A DNA stretch of 56,218 bases. Source: a virus. The DNA lies in the IMG/VR virus record IMGVR_UViG_3300021961_000121, positions 1-56,218 of that record, one strand, 5' to 3'. A program made the translations under genes and the position numbers. Shown here one piece after another: positions 43,307 through 52,275 of the stretch; position 1 is the stretch's first letter, and each line of letters opens with the position of its first letter. Below the pieces are notes generated by a model that searched no databases, was not told where the DNA came from, and saw nothing but the letters and a program-made list of their open reading frames with translations.

Positions 43307-46300
43307 TTATGGTGCGGATGCGGTATCCGGCATTAAATAGTATCTTGTGTTGTTGGTGTTTTTACCTTCGGCGAAAATCATACCCCACTTGGAATAACCT
43401 TGATACGAATTTTCTAAATCAAAATAGTAAACACCAGTACCAATTGTTCCAGGAATGGCAGCATCTTTAGCATATACATAGTATTCATTTGCAGTTCCTG
43501 TTGAATCTGGTGGTACTCCATCATACATACTTGCGGGTTTTCCACCCAAGTTAGAAGCCGATGGGAAAATAATCAACAATCTATTAGAACCACCACTAAA
43601 ATTAAAGTACCCAAGTGTTGAAATACCGGCAGCAGATGAATCGGACATTGTTGATAAAGATGCAGATGCAAATAGAGTTGCAGTTCCACCAACATATGAT
43701 GGTGAGAATGTGGTTTGACCAATAGAACCACTTTGTAACATTGCTATCAACGAACCACTTGTTATTGCAACACCATCACCACCAACATCACCGGCTGATG
43801 AGAAGAATGTGGATTCGTTTGCAGCAGAACCGCCGTTCCAACCATATCCATAAACAAGACCAACTGGGTCAGATATAGTCAAACTTCTATTATAAGTTGT
43901 AGATTTTCCGTGAGTATCAAATACGGAAGCGGAGTAGTTTAAGGTAGTTCCATTACCAATTGCACTTACATTTTTAATATAGTAAGATGATGAGTTAGCG
44001 TTTTGAGGAACAAGAACCAAATCACCGGCATTAGAACCACCCAATGACGCGGAATATGGCGTATCAGATTCAGTATCCGAAATAGTGAAACTCACCAAGT
44101 TAGTGTTTTCTGAAATTGATGCAGTTAAATTGGCACCTATATTTGTAAATACGGCAGTAGGAGCTTGGTTAGCGCTTACATTTATTGTAATACTACCACT
44201 ACCAATATTATTGTATTGGTCACGGAAAGTTATAGTTGATGTAAAAGTTTGGCCCGAAGTATAAGACCCACTCACATTTTGTGCTATCGACAAAGCTCCA
44301 GCAGTTGTTACATTAACAAGTGCGTTTGATGATGTAAATGAAGCAACTGCGGCCGAATTGTATGATGGTGAGTAAGTAACATTCAAATCACCCTGCGTTC
44401 CACTCCAACCATTTGAATTAGTATAGATTAATGCTCCACTTCTAGCGGTTTCAATTACATAGAATGTTCCATTTGTCGTAAGAGAGCCGGTTGATGCTTG
44501 TGCTATTGTAAATGTGTGAGTTTCGGTATTAGTTCTAAATCCGTGATTATCTTTAATACTTGCAGTAATTTGATATGTAGTTGAACCACTTAAAGTATTT
44601 TTAGCTTGTACTTGGTGACCTCCGCCAGTATATATTGCGTTCAATTGACCACTTGGGTCTGTAAAGGTAAATGTATTTGGGTCTGGCGTATCACCATCAA
44701 GAGAATCACTATAACCAATTGTAACTAATAAACTACCACTTCTTGCACCATTTGTATTCAAGTTAGCCGTGGTGTTTGTAAATGTCAAATCAGGAGCGCT
44801 ATTTTTTTCAACATAAACTACATAGTCAAAGTATTGTTTTGTAGTTTCAAATGCGTGTTCGGATGCGGTTACTTCAACATTTATTGTACTGCCCGATGTA
44901 TAGATAGAACCACTAATATTTTGATTAGCTTGAAAATATACTTGAGAGCCGGTAGTAGCATTAAATTTAATCATATCACCGGTGGATGAAATTTCCCATC
45001 GTTGAGAAACACTTGAAAACAAATAAGCAGAACTACCATTTAGTCCCAAAGGAACTCCACCTTCGATTTTAACATAATTGTTAGTAACCGCAGATTCAAT
45101 AATATGTAATGTGTTAAAATTATCAGTTACTGCGGTTGCAGAATCGGCTGAAATTGGAATTGTAATAAGACCCGTATCAGTTGTAGAGTTGTATGAGTCA
45201 CGAACTGAAACTTGATACACATATCTATCAGCTATATCGGAATTCAAATAAACACCCGTTTTACGAGTAACCACCCCACTTGAGTTTGCTTGGAACGGGT
45301 CTGCGTGTGGGTCGTACAATGATGTACCACCCAATGAAGATGTGATATTAGTACCAACACTATTCAAATAAGCACTTACTAAAGTAAAGTTAGAGAATGT
45401 GATTGTATCACCTTCCGAATCAGTAGCGGTTATACTTCCTACAGTTGTTCCATCTGAAGAATTTTCATTTATAGAACTTAAAGTTTGGTCATTTACAACT
45501 GGAATAACATTATCTACAACCTGAATTAAAATTGGCAAGGATGTAATTGTGGTAGAGTCATCACCGGATGTATAGTGTTCATCTTCAACCGTCATTGTAA
45601 ATGAGTAACTTGTAGTATTTTCATAATCCAATGAGGCGGTAGCTTGACTAATTACTACATTTGTAGCATTAACAGTAGCGGAAAACTCTGAAGGGATTGA
45701 CCCTGTATTTACAACAAGTGTATCACTTTCTGCATCCGTAAAGTAAACCGTGAATTTGGCGCCAGCAGTTGAGTTTTCGTTGAGTGAAGCAGTATAGCTT
45801 GAGATAACCGAACCCGCGATTGAAGTTTGCCTCCAAACAGGAGCGGTATTAGGATTAACACGAATGTAAATGGTTTTAGAATCAACACCATTAAATGTAT
45901 CAACCGCTTCAATCAAGAATGGATGTGAACCTGACCCCGGTGTATTGTCGGTGTTCATCGAAGAAGTTGACTTTGTATTTAATGTTACTTGCCCTGCACT
46001 TGAAATTCTGAAGAAGTCAGAGGTGTAACCGCTTGATGTTCTAAATGTGATAGATTGACCTTCCGCATCAGTCGCAGATACAGTACCCACAACCGAACCA
46101 CTCGTTACAAATTCTTGGATTGTAAATCCGGTGGTTGTGATTACAGGAACACTATTTGGGAAAAATACCTTCTCAATAAAATTAGCAAGCGAACCACTTG
46201 TTCCGAAATTTACATTGTAGATGCCGGATGGTAAATTTGTATTTGATACAGTTCTATTACCATCAAAATCAGACAACCCTTGAACATACGATGCGGTTTC

Positions 46301-46918
46301 AGATGTACCACCACCAAACCCACTTCTTACAGCAGATGCTGAAATATAAGAATCAGTAATTACGGATTCTATTTGGGTTGATGATGACACCAATCCGCTT
46401 GGCTTTCCACTCAAATCATCCCAAGTAGAAACACCAGCAGAACCAGTATTGATTGTCACCGTAATAGCGTTACCACTATTAGTTGCGGTTACAGCATTAC
46501 CAACAAAATCGATACTACGAACATTTTCAGAAAGAACACTACCTTCATCAGATGCTGTGATTGCCAGACCTGAACCACCAACACCGCCACCGGCGAGAGA
46601 TGACAGGTCTACGGAGTTACCATTTGAGATGGTTAACGCATTTGTAGATGAGTTAAAAGAAAGTGTTTGTTGGTCTAAATCAGTACCATTTTCTAAATTT
46701 ACGATTCGGTCAACAATTGATGCTGACACCGATGGGAATGTATTTTCTCTAAAGTAGGTGTTTGCTACAATAGAATTTTTTTGAAAAGCTGAAATAGTGG
46801 TTGGTTTATTCTGAATTTGCGTGTAATTAATTTGCGCTGATGAAGACACAACACCATTTGTTGATGTTAAATCTCCTGTAAAAGAACCACTAAATGAACC
46901 CGTGTAGTCAAATGGCAT
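43307..46918 (-). CDS. Giant cadherin/Ig-repeat appendage protein (1203 aa)
   Basis: N-terminal 220 residues share fibre-type motifs with the 690-aa protein (TGSFSGSFTGDLTSTNGVVS, SSSAQI, DSYISASAVRSGFG). Residues about 240-1030 are tandem cadherin-like beta-sandwich repeats of roughly 90-110 aa, recognisable by INENSSDGTTVGSITATDSE, LNENSTAGAKFTVYFTDAES and similar NEN...DxE calcium-type motifs. The last 170 residues form a tip domain (VYGYGWNGGSAANESTFFSS, ending SKWGMIFAEGKNTNNTRYYL). Long adhesive extensible appendage, perhaps binding host surface. First gene of its operon. Confidence 0.65.
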   Translation of the reverse strand: MPFDYTGSFSGSFTGDLTSTNGVVSSSAQINYTQIQNKPTTISAFQKNSIVANTYFRENTFPSVSASIVDRIVNLENGTDLDQQTLSFNSSTNALTISNGNSVDLSSLAGGGVGGSGLAITASDEGSVLSENVRSIDFVGNAVTATNSGNAITVTINTGSAGVSTWDDLSGKPSGLVSSSTQIESVITDSYISASAVRSGFGGGTSETASYVQGLSDFDGNRTVSNTNLPSGIYNVNFGTSGSLANFIEKVFFPNSVPVITTTGFTIQEFVTSGSVVGTVSATDAEGQSITFRTSSGYTSDFFRISSAGQVTLNTKSTSSMNTDNTPGSGSHPFLIEAVDTFNGVDSKTIYIRVNPNTAPVWRQTSIAGSVISSYTASLNENSTAGAKFTVYFTDAESDTLVVNTGSIPSEFSATVNATNVVISQATASLDYENTTSYSFTMTVEDEHYTSGDDSTTITSLPILIQVVDNVIPVVNDQTLSSINENSSDGTTVGSITATDSEGDTITFSNFTLVSAYLNSVGTNITSSLGGTSLYDPHADPFQANSSGVVTRKTGVYLNSDIADRYVYQVSVRDSYNSTTDTGLITIPISADSATAVTDNFNTLHIIESAVTNNYVKIEGGVPLGLNGSSAYLFSSVSQRWEISSTGDMIKFNATTGSQVYFQANQNISGSIYTSGSTINVEVTASEHAFETTKQYFDYVVYVEKNSAPDLTFTNTTANLNTNGARSGSLLVTIGYSDSLDGDTPDPNTFTFTDPSGQLNAIYTGGGHQVQAKNTLSGSTTYQITASIKDNHGFRTNTETHTFTIAQASTGSLTTNGTFYVIETARSGALIYTNSNGWSGTQGDLNVTYSPSYNSAAVASFTSSNALVNVTTAGALSIAQNVSGSYTSGQTFTSTITFRDQYNNIGSGSITINVSANQAPTAVFTNIGANLTASISENTNLVSFTISDTESDTPYSASLGGSNAGDLVLVPQNANSSSYYIKNVSAIGNGTTLNYSASVFDTHGKSTTYNRSLTISDPVGLVYGYGWNGGSAANESTFFSSAGDVGGDGVAITSGSLIAMLQSGSIGQTTFSPSYVGGTATLFASASLSTMSDSSAAGISTLGYFNFSGGSNRLLIIFPSASNLGGKPASMYDGVPPDSTGTANEYYVYAKDAAIPGTIGTGVYYFDLENSYQGYSKWGMIFAEGKNTNNTRYYLMPDTASAP

Positions 46919-46954
46919 TGATTTCTCCGATAATTAAATACTTTACCTCACTAT

Positions 46955-46961
46955 ATAAATA
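46955..46961 (-). promoter_or_regulatory. TATTTAT late-promoter-like element before the fibre operon
   Basis: Coding-strand ACTATTTATATAGTGAGGTA, sharing an identical 18-base block with the element at 24948. Confidence 0.6.
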
Positions 46962-46980
46962 GTAAGATTTTCTTCGGAAC

Positions 46981-47646
46981 TTATTGGTACGAATACAATA
47001 ATTTCAAGACCTCATCAAGCGCTTCGTGGCGATGGTTGTCTTTAAGAGTCGTTGTATATACATATCTCGAATCTTTTAATTTCGGAACTTCGTGGATTGC
47101 TGAATCGTTTGAAAACTTCAAGTCAATTTGTTGAGGGTCGCCTGTGAGAATCATAGTAGAACCTTTACCCAATCTACCTAATACCATTGCAAGTTGTTGT
47201 TTAGTTAAATTTTGGAATTCATCCACAATACAAATTGCGTTATCAAATGTTCTACCTCTAAAGTGAGTGAGAGATACTAACTCAACATTTTCATCTTTTT
47301 CCATTCTATCCAAAACATCAGGTTTATTGTAAACCTTTCTCATATTGGAACGGATTGGAACTAACCAAGGTTCTAATTTTTCTTCAAGTGAGCCGGGAAG
47401 GAATCCGTTATCTTCATTTGAAACCGTTGGTCTTGTTATAATGATTTTATTTATTTGTCTTTTAAAGAACGCATCCAACGCAACTTGAACTGCGAGTAAG
47501 GTTTTACCACTACCGGCCTTTCCTAATACAAAATTAAATGGATGTTGGAGGATTTGTGATTTTGCAACTTTTTGTTCTTCTGATAGGGAGAGTGAGAATT
47601 TAATATCACCCTTTGGTACTCTCTTTTCTACATTTTCTGCAGCCAT
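46981..47646 (-). CDS. phoH: PhoH-like ATPase
   Basis: 221 aa with one PhoH P-loop domain. Walker A is GKAGSGKT at about 38-45, followed by NKIIITRPTVSNEDNGFLPG, the PhoH signature, then Walker B AICIVDEFQN and MILTGDPQQIDL. PhoH ATPases are common in marine and other T4-like phages. Their role is unsettled (RNA metabolism and phosphate stress have been suggested). It stands alone between the capsid gene terminator and the fibre operon. Confidence 0.88.
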   Translation of the reverse strand: MAAENVEKRVPKGDIKFSLSLSEEQKVAKSQILQHPFNFVLGKAGSGKTLLAVQVALDAFFKRQINKIIITRPTVSNEDNGFLPGSLEEKLEPWLVPIRSNMRKVYNKPDVLDRMEKDENVELVSLTHFRGRTFDNAICIVDEFQNLTKQQLAMVLGRLGKGSTMILTGDPQQIDLKFSNDSAIHEVPKLKDSRYVYTTTLKDNHRHEALDEVLKLLYSYQ

Positions 47647-47706
47647 ATATTTCCTTCCGTTGAGGGGTGTAACATTGTTTAATATAAGTATCCAATGGGT
47701 AATAAA

Positions 47707-47732
47707 AAAGGGGGTCGAAATCGACCCCCTTT
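47707..47732 (-). terminator. Rho-independent terminator after the major capsid gene
   Basis: The minus strand forms AAAGGGGGTCGA-TT-TCGACCCCCTTT followed by TTT. A very stable stem 25 nt after the capsid stop codon. Confidence 0.92.
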
Positions 47733-47757
47733 AGTAAAGATTATGTTAATCTCTCAA

Positions 47758-49401
47758 TTAAGAGAAGATTTCCAAACCGTGAACATATACTTTACCGTAG
47801 AACTCACCACGAACCATTTGCTTGGCGTAACGAGTCATCACACCTTTTCTTGGTTGGAAGTTCTTTGGGTCGTATACCAAAGGAGTCATAATCAAAGGAA
47901 TGTAAGGAGCGTATACAGCACCAGTTTCCAAGAATTGTGAACCTTTGAAGCCCATCAAGATAACATTTTCTTGCATATATGGGTTCTTGTAAACTTCGTA
48001 ACGATTAGCGAACGAACCTACTTGAGAAACACCCATAGCAAACTTCATTTCGTTACCAGTACCACTTGCAGCGAAACCTGGGATAGATTCCAATACAGTA
48101 GCTACATCAGGAGAAACAACCATAAAGTTAGCACCACCACGCATTGTCTTGGCGTGAATTTGGTTAGAAACTCTCTGAAGTTGAGTACCCAATGTCTGGA
48201 ACCACTGCTGTTGAGTGTAACGCTCAACTGCGGCGTTCAAGCCAGAAGATGTGAAGCCAGTACCATTCCAAGAGTAACCGATACGAGCAGACCAGTAACC
48301 AGTAGTTAAGGCGTTCTCCATCAACATATCCAAGATTTCGAGGTCGATTTCTTGAGAGATGTACTCTGACAACATTGAAGTCAATTCGGCTTCAGCGTCA
48401 ATTGAGTGGTAAGCGTTCAAATCTTGAGCGAATTCAGGAGTCCATTGTGCCTTCAACTTACGGGTCTTAGCAACGATAGGTACACTTCTCAACTCAACAT
48501 TCAATTCAGGAATACCCAAGTCAGTTTCAGGGTTAGCACCAAAACCAGCGGTAGTTTGTTCGAAATCACCACGAGTGATGTCAGTTGGTTGCTTTTGGTA
48601 GTAAACACCATTGATGTCACCAGCAACACCTGATACTGAAGCAACCATAGTCAACAAACCAGCAGCGTTGAGTTTAGTGAATTGGTTGTAAGTAGTAACG
48701 CCAGAACCTGACAATACGAAAGCTTTTACACCTTCAGCATCATAACCATCAAGGTCACGAGAAGCTGACATTTGAACTACGAAGAACTCGTCACCAGCAA
48801 CAACACCAGGACCATATACTGAAGCAGACCAAGCAGTATCGTAATCGTAGTTAGCAACGGCTAAAGATGATGTAGTGAACTTGTCAGTTGCATCAGCGGC
48901 AGCTAAAGCCAAAGCTTGTGAAGTTTGGTTGATAGTGTAACCGAAACGGCCAGCACCATACAAACCACCAGAAGCTTGGTCAGCAGTTTCGGTAACACCG
49001 AATACAGAGTCAGCTTGTGAGTTTTTACCAGCACCAGTAGTGAAACCGGCTTGTTCAGTACCATACTTGAAATCCAAGTAGAATACAAGACCAGAAGGTA
49101 AGTTCATAGGTTGTACGCTAACGAACTCTTTTGCAGCGATTTCGCTGAAGATACGGCGTACTAATGGAAGAGCGACACCAGCCCACTCTTCAGAGTTTGC
49201 AGAAGTACCAGTAGCAGAAGCTTCAGATACTAATTGCTTTGCTTGGTTTTCCAACAAAGTGGCGATACCAGCTCTTTCGAAATCGGTAGAAATACCTTCC
49301 AAAAGACCAGTTTTTTCCCACTTGGCTACGAGGCCTTTAGCTTCGTCAGCCATTTTTTTGTTGAAACCAGCAGATTCATTTAATAAAGAATTTGTGTTCA
49401 T
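47758..49401 (-). CDS. 23: Major capsid protein, gp23-like
   Basis: 547 aa (T4 gp23: 521). Contains the T4-type capsid pattern: LLENQAKQLVSEASATG, WAGVALPLVRRIFSEIAAKE, FVSVQPMNLPSGLVFYLDF, VELRSVPIVAKTRKLKAQWT, and LGTQLQRVSNQIHAKTMRGG. The N-terminal 50-60 residues should be removed by the gp21 protease, as in T4. Directly after the scaffold gene and before a very strong terminator. Confidence 0.95.
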   Translation of the reverse strand: MNTNSLLNESAGFNKKMADEAKGLVAKWEKTGLLEGISTDFERAGIATLLENQAKQLVSEASATGTSANSEEWAGVALPLVRRIFSEIAAKEFVSVQPMNLPSGLVFYLDFKYGTEQAGFTTGAGKNSQADSVFGVTETADQASGGLYGAGRFGYTINQTSQALALAAADATDKFTTSSLAVANYDYDTAWSASVYGPGVVAGDEFFVVQMSASRDLDGYDAEGVKAFVLSGSGVTTYNQFTKLNAAGLLTMVASVSGVAGDINGVYYQKQPTDITRGDFEQTTAGFGANPETDLGIPELNVELRSVPIVAKTRKLKAQWTPEFAQDLNAYHSIDAEAELTSMLSEYISQEIDLEILDMLMENALTTGYWSARIGYSWNGTGFTSSGLNAAVERYTQQQWFQTLGTQLQRVSNQIHAKTMRGGANFMVVSPDVATVLESIPGFAASGTGNEMKFAMGVSQVGSFANRYEVYKNPYMQENVILMGFKGSQFLETGAVYAPYIPLIMTPLVYDPKNFQPRKGVMTRYAKQMVRGEFYGKVYVHGLEIFS

Positions 49402-49433
49402 CTTATTAATCCTTTTCTTTAGGTTTTTTAAAT

Positions 49434-50444
49434 TTACTTAATTAAACCAGCTAACTTCTTAAATCTATCAGCTACAGCAGTACCTTCAGAAATGATTTTC
49501 TTTGGTGCGCTTGACTTTGTAGGTTTAGAAGCGAGTGATTCTTTAACAACTGTTTTAGGTTTGCGAGCAACATTCAAGTTTTCACCCAATGTAGCGTAAA
49601 CCAATTTTACTTCTCTTAAAGATGCAGCTCTATCGAAGTTCTCGATAACTTTCATCTTTTGGCCTTCGTTCAAATCGAAAGTTCTGAACAACTTGTTGGT
49701 GTAAAGAAGTTTAGCGTTCAACAAATTAACTTCGTTGATTGTCTTCTTCAAAGATGTGATAACTCTATAAGCTTCTTCCAACTCTGCAGCGGTTTCATCT
49801 TCTTCAGTTACTTCTTCTTCTTCAGTTACTTCTTCTTCATCTGCCATTTCCTTCAAGGTACGGATGATTTCGTTGATGTCTAATTCTTCTTCATCTTCAG
49901 TTACTTCTTCACCTTTTTCGGCATCACCATCAAGGTCCATACCCATTTCAGCTTCAGCATCTTCCAACTCATCTTCTTCAGATACAACTTCTTCATCGTC
50001 ACCTTCAAGTGCAGCTTCCAACTCAGCGATTACTGATTCGAGGTCGAGTTCATCTTCTTCGGTGTCTTCTTCTTCAGCACCGGTCAAGTCGTACTCTTCA
50101 CCATCTTCTTCAGAACCCATCTCTGTAGCGTCTTCACCTTCGGCGGCCATCTCTTCTTCAGCTTCTTCACCTTCTTCAGTCATATCTTCTTCAGATACTT
50201 CCTCTTCAGAACCCATCTCATCTTCAGAATACATTTCTTCTTCTTCCATTGCGGGTACTTCAGCGGTCATATCTTCTTCAGATACTTCTTCTTCATCTTC
50301 TAACTCTTCAGCGAGTTTGTGAGATAACATAGATTGAAGTTTTGGTGTGAAAGCTTCTTCAAGAGCCATTTTAGCGTTTGCTAATGCAGTTTCCTTAACG
50401 GCTTTGGCATCAGCGATTGCTTCTTTTAACAAATCTGATTTCAT
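49434..50444 (-). CDS. 22: Prohead scaffold protein, gp22-like
   Basis: 336 aa. A helical N-terminus (MKSDLLKEAIADAKAVKETA), a hugely acidic middle (residues 45-215, mostly Glu and Asp), and a coiled-coil C-terminal third (YRVITSLKKTINEVNLLNAK) with a basic end (KPTKSSAPKKIISEGTAVAD). It forms the inner core of the prohead and is degraded by the gp21 protease. Position between gp21 and gp23 is as in T4. Shine-Dalgarno sequence AGGAGAAAAACAAATG. Confidence 0.85.
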   Translation of the reverse strand: MKSDLLKEAIADAKAVKETALANAKMALEEAFTPKLQSMLSHKLAEELEDEEEVSEEDMTAEVPAMEEEEMYSEDEMGSEEEVSEEDMTEEGEEAEEEMAAEGEDATEMGSEEDGEEYDLTGAEEEDTEEDELDLESVIAELEAALEGDDEEVVSEEDELEDAEAEMGMDLDGDAEKGEEVTEDEEELDINEIIRTLKEMADEEEVTEEEEVTEEDETAAELEEAYRVITSLKKTINEVNLLNAKLLYTNKLFRTFDLNEGQKMKVIENFDRAASLREVKLVYATLGENLNVARKPKTVVKESLASKPTKSSAPKKIISEGTAVADRFKKLAGLIK

Positions 50445-50525
50445 TTGTTTTTCTCCTAAATTAACTTTTGGGATAATAAGATTATTCGGAATCTTAATAG
50501 AATATAATACTTTTCAAATAAGTAA

Positions 50526-50545
50526 ACCACCCATTAAGGGGTGGT
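50526..50545 (-). other. Hairpin in the leader of the scaffold-capsid operon
   Basis: Stem ACCACCC/GGGTGGT with a six-base loop. The coding-strand 3' side lacks a real U-tract (TTACTT), so it is more likely a 5' mRNA-stabilising or leader hairpin than a terminator. It lies between the late element and the scaffold gene. Confidence 0.45.
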
Positions 50546-50555
50546 ATTTTTAGTA

Positions 50556-50562
50556 ATAAATA
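50556..50562 (-). promoter_or_regulatory. TATTTAT late-promoter-like element before gp22-gp23
   Basis: Coding-strand CCCATATTTATTACT after the bS21 stop codon, about 110 nt before the scaffold start. Confidence 0.5.
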
Positions 50563-50598
50563 TGGGAACTTTTTTTAAAACAATAGAGTGTTTACCAT

Positions 50599-50880
50599 TT
50601 ATTCCTCACGGCGTCTACGAACCCACTCCGCTCTCAAAGCAAGATTTCTCTTTTCTCTTCTTACCGTAGTTGGTTTCTTGTACTCTTTGTTATCTTTGAT
50701 AGCTTCAATGATTCCACTATCTTTCATAATGCGTTTCCAAGCTCTAATAGCGGCTTCCACATTGTTGTTGATAACTTTAACACCATTAGCGTGACCATAG
50801 AGATACATCTCTTGTCTTGGTGCTTTTTTCTTTTTGTCGTTGTTGTTACGACCTTCGTGTTGTTTTTGGTTTTCTTCCAT
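50599..50880 (-). CDS. rpsU: Ribosomal protein bS21 homologue
   Basis: 93 aa. Residues about 30-90 match bS21: VKVINNNVEAAIRAWKRIMK, then DSGIIEAIKDNKEYKKPTT and a basic tail (VRREKRNLALRAEWVRRRRE). The N-terminal 28 residues are an Asn/Lys-rich extension absent from typical bS21 (58-71 aa). bS21 sits beside the 3' end of 16S rRNA on the small subunit, and in Bacteroidota it helps sequester the anti-Shine-Dalgarno sequence. A phage copy could replace the host protein. The gene has an A-rich leader without a Shine-Dalgarno sequence. Confidence 0.88.
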   Translation of the reverse strand: MEENQKQHEGRNNNDKKKKAPRQEMYLYGHANGVKVINNNVEAAIRAWKRIMKDSGIIEAIKDNKEYKKPTTVRREKRNLALRAEWVRRRREE

Positions 50881-50893
50881 AGATTTATTTTAA

Positions 50894-50928
50894 ATAAAAA
50901 AACGGACATTACTTTTGTAACATCCGTT
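50894..50928 (-). terminator. Terminator after the methyltransferase, overlapping a late element
   Basis: The minus strand forms AACGGATGTTAC-AAAAG-TAATGTCCGTT (one mismatch) then seven T. The TATTTAT element at 50930 lies immediately upstream, so a transcript starting there would lack part of the 5' arm and escape termination, while read-through from the methyltransferase would stop. Confidence 0.7.
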
Positions 50929-50929
50929 T

Positions 50930-50936
50930 ATAAATA
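50930..50936 (-). promoter_or_regulatory. TATTTAT late-promoter-like element before bS21
   Basis: Coding-strand CCCATATTTATAAACGG between the methyltransferase stop codon and the terminator hairpin, upstream of bS21. Confidence 0.5.
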
Positions 50937-50947
50937 TGGGAATAAAT

Positions 50948-52270
50948 TTAATCAAGATAGAAATAATCGGCATACTCATCTGAAATTAACTTTTGGCGAA
51001 TTCTTTCAGATGATAAATTGAAATGTGTCGCGGCTTCTTTTATTGTTTTAAATTCGATTCCATCACAACTAATTGTATTCAATTCAAATCTTATAAAATT
51101 TAACCAAGTGTTTTCCATTTCATCATAGGATACATCATAGTCATTTGGAAAGACGCGTTTCCAATGTTTCCAATTGGGTGAATTCGAATTCACCCAAGTT
51201 TTAACATTAACCTCCGTAATATTTCCTATAACCTTTACTACTTGTGATGGTGATTGAAATAACGCGCCATCAATTTCATATTGTATGTCTGGTTTTTTAT
51301 CAACACCAATTATATTCCAATTTTTATATTTGTATTTTAGCGATTTACACCGGCGTTCTACTTCAGATGCGACCAATATATTAGAATCAATATCTATCGC
51401 CGCTTCTCTATATGACTTATACTTCTTACCATCTATCTCACAAACATAAGTACCATCCCATTGAATGTCTTCAGTAGCTAGGTCTGGGTTTCCCTTTATA
51501 AATATCAAAACATTCTGATGGGTTGATGGTATTTTTCTATTACGATTGAAATATAGGTTGGACATTTTTCCCGCCTGTTGTGACCCATTTATCATCACAA
51601 CATCATTATAGTAGTGAAACCCACATTCTTCGGCAATTCTAATAGTAGATGGTACGAATCCCTTATACTTACCAATCTTATAGTTGCCAGTAGTCAACCT
51701 ATCTCGTATCTCACTCACAACAATAATAAAGAACCTATTGTCTTTTAGTTTATCGTATGACTTTTGGATGATTGATTTATATTTCATAAGAAACTCATCC
51801 CAACCCATATTGGATAGGTCATTTGGATTATCGGAATATATTTCCAAGTCGTGATATGGTGGACAAGTAAATATCAAATCATATTGGTCTTGTAGTGTAT
51901 CTAATACTTCTTCACTATCACCACAAATCCAAGTTGGTTTATTGGATTGGAGTTTGTTTGCGTCTATCTGTTCCTTGGATAGTTCTATACCTGTATATTT
52001 GAAACCCAACTCTTCGGCTACAATACCCCTAACACTTCCACCTGCAAATGGGTCAAGGACTGAACCTGATGGTGGTATGAATGAAGTGTAGATGGTTTCG
52101 CATAAAGTAGCGTCAAATATAGATACAGTATTATCATCCCAAAACCTTGATTTGGATATAGTATCCTCTCTACCAAGTTCCGATTGGATGTTGTATTTTT
52201 GTATCCACCACCTCTTTCGGGCTTGCCATTCTTTCTTCCGTGTATCTAATACAGATAAAAATCCATTCAT
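50948..52270 (-). CDS. DNA methyltransferase fused to repeated DNA-binding modules
   Basis: About 440 aa from the ATG at 52270; the frame continues upstream to 52306 but that part is a promoter. Residues about 1-260: SAM-dependent DNA amino-methyltransferase, with GSVLDPFAGGSVRGIVAEEL (motif I), TGIELSKEQID, and LIFTCPPYHDLE (motif IV, CPPY). Residues about 270-440: three short modules starting EIDGKKYKSYREAAIDI, EIDGALFQSPSQVVKVI and SCDGIEFKTIKEAATHF, which resemble the NUMOD1/IENR-type DNA-binding repeats of homing endonucleases. It probably methylates phage DNA against restriction. It interrupts the head operon with its own early-type promoter. Confidence 0.82.
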   Translation of the reverse strand: MNGFLSVLDTRKKEWQARKRWWIQKYNIQSELGREDTISKSRFWDDNTVSIFDATLCETIYTSFIPPSGSVLDPFAGGSVRGIVAEELGFKYTGIELSKEQIDANKLQSNKPTWICGDSEEVLDTLQDQYDLIFTCPPYHDLEIYSDNPNDLSNMGWDEFLMKYKSIIQKSYDKLKDNRFFIIVVSEIRDRLTTGNYKIGKYKGFVPSTIRIAEECGFHYYNDVVMINGSQQAGKMSNLYFNRNRKIPSTHQNVLIFIKGNPDLATEDIQWDGTYVCEIDGKKYKSYREAAIDIDSNILVASEVERRCKSLKYKYKNWNIIGVDKKPDIQYEIDGALFQSPSQVVKVIGNITEVNVKTWVNSNSPNWKHWKRVFPNDYDVSYDEMENTWLNFIRFELNTISCDGIEFKTIKEAATHFNLSSERIRQKLISDEYADYFYLD

Positions 52271-52275
52271 AACTA

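Noticed and set aside
49864-50322. A plus-strand frame of 152 aa rich in Ser opposite the scaffold gene.
   Set aside because: It is the complement of Glu/Asp codons (GAA/GAG/GAT) of the acidic scaffold protein.
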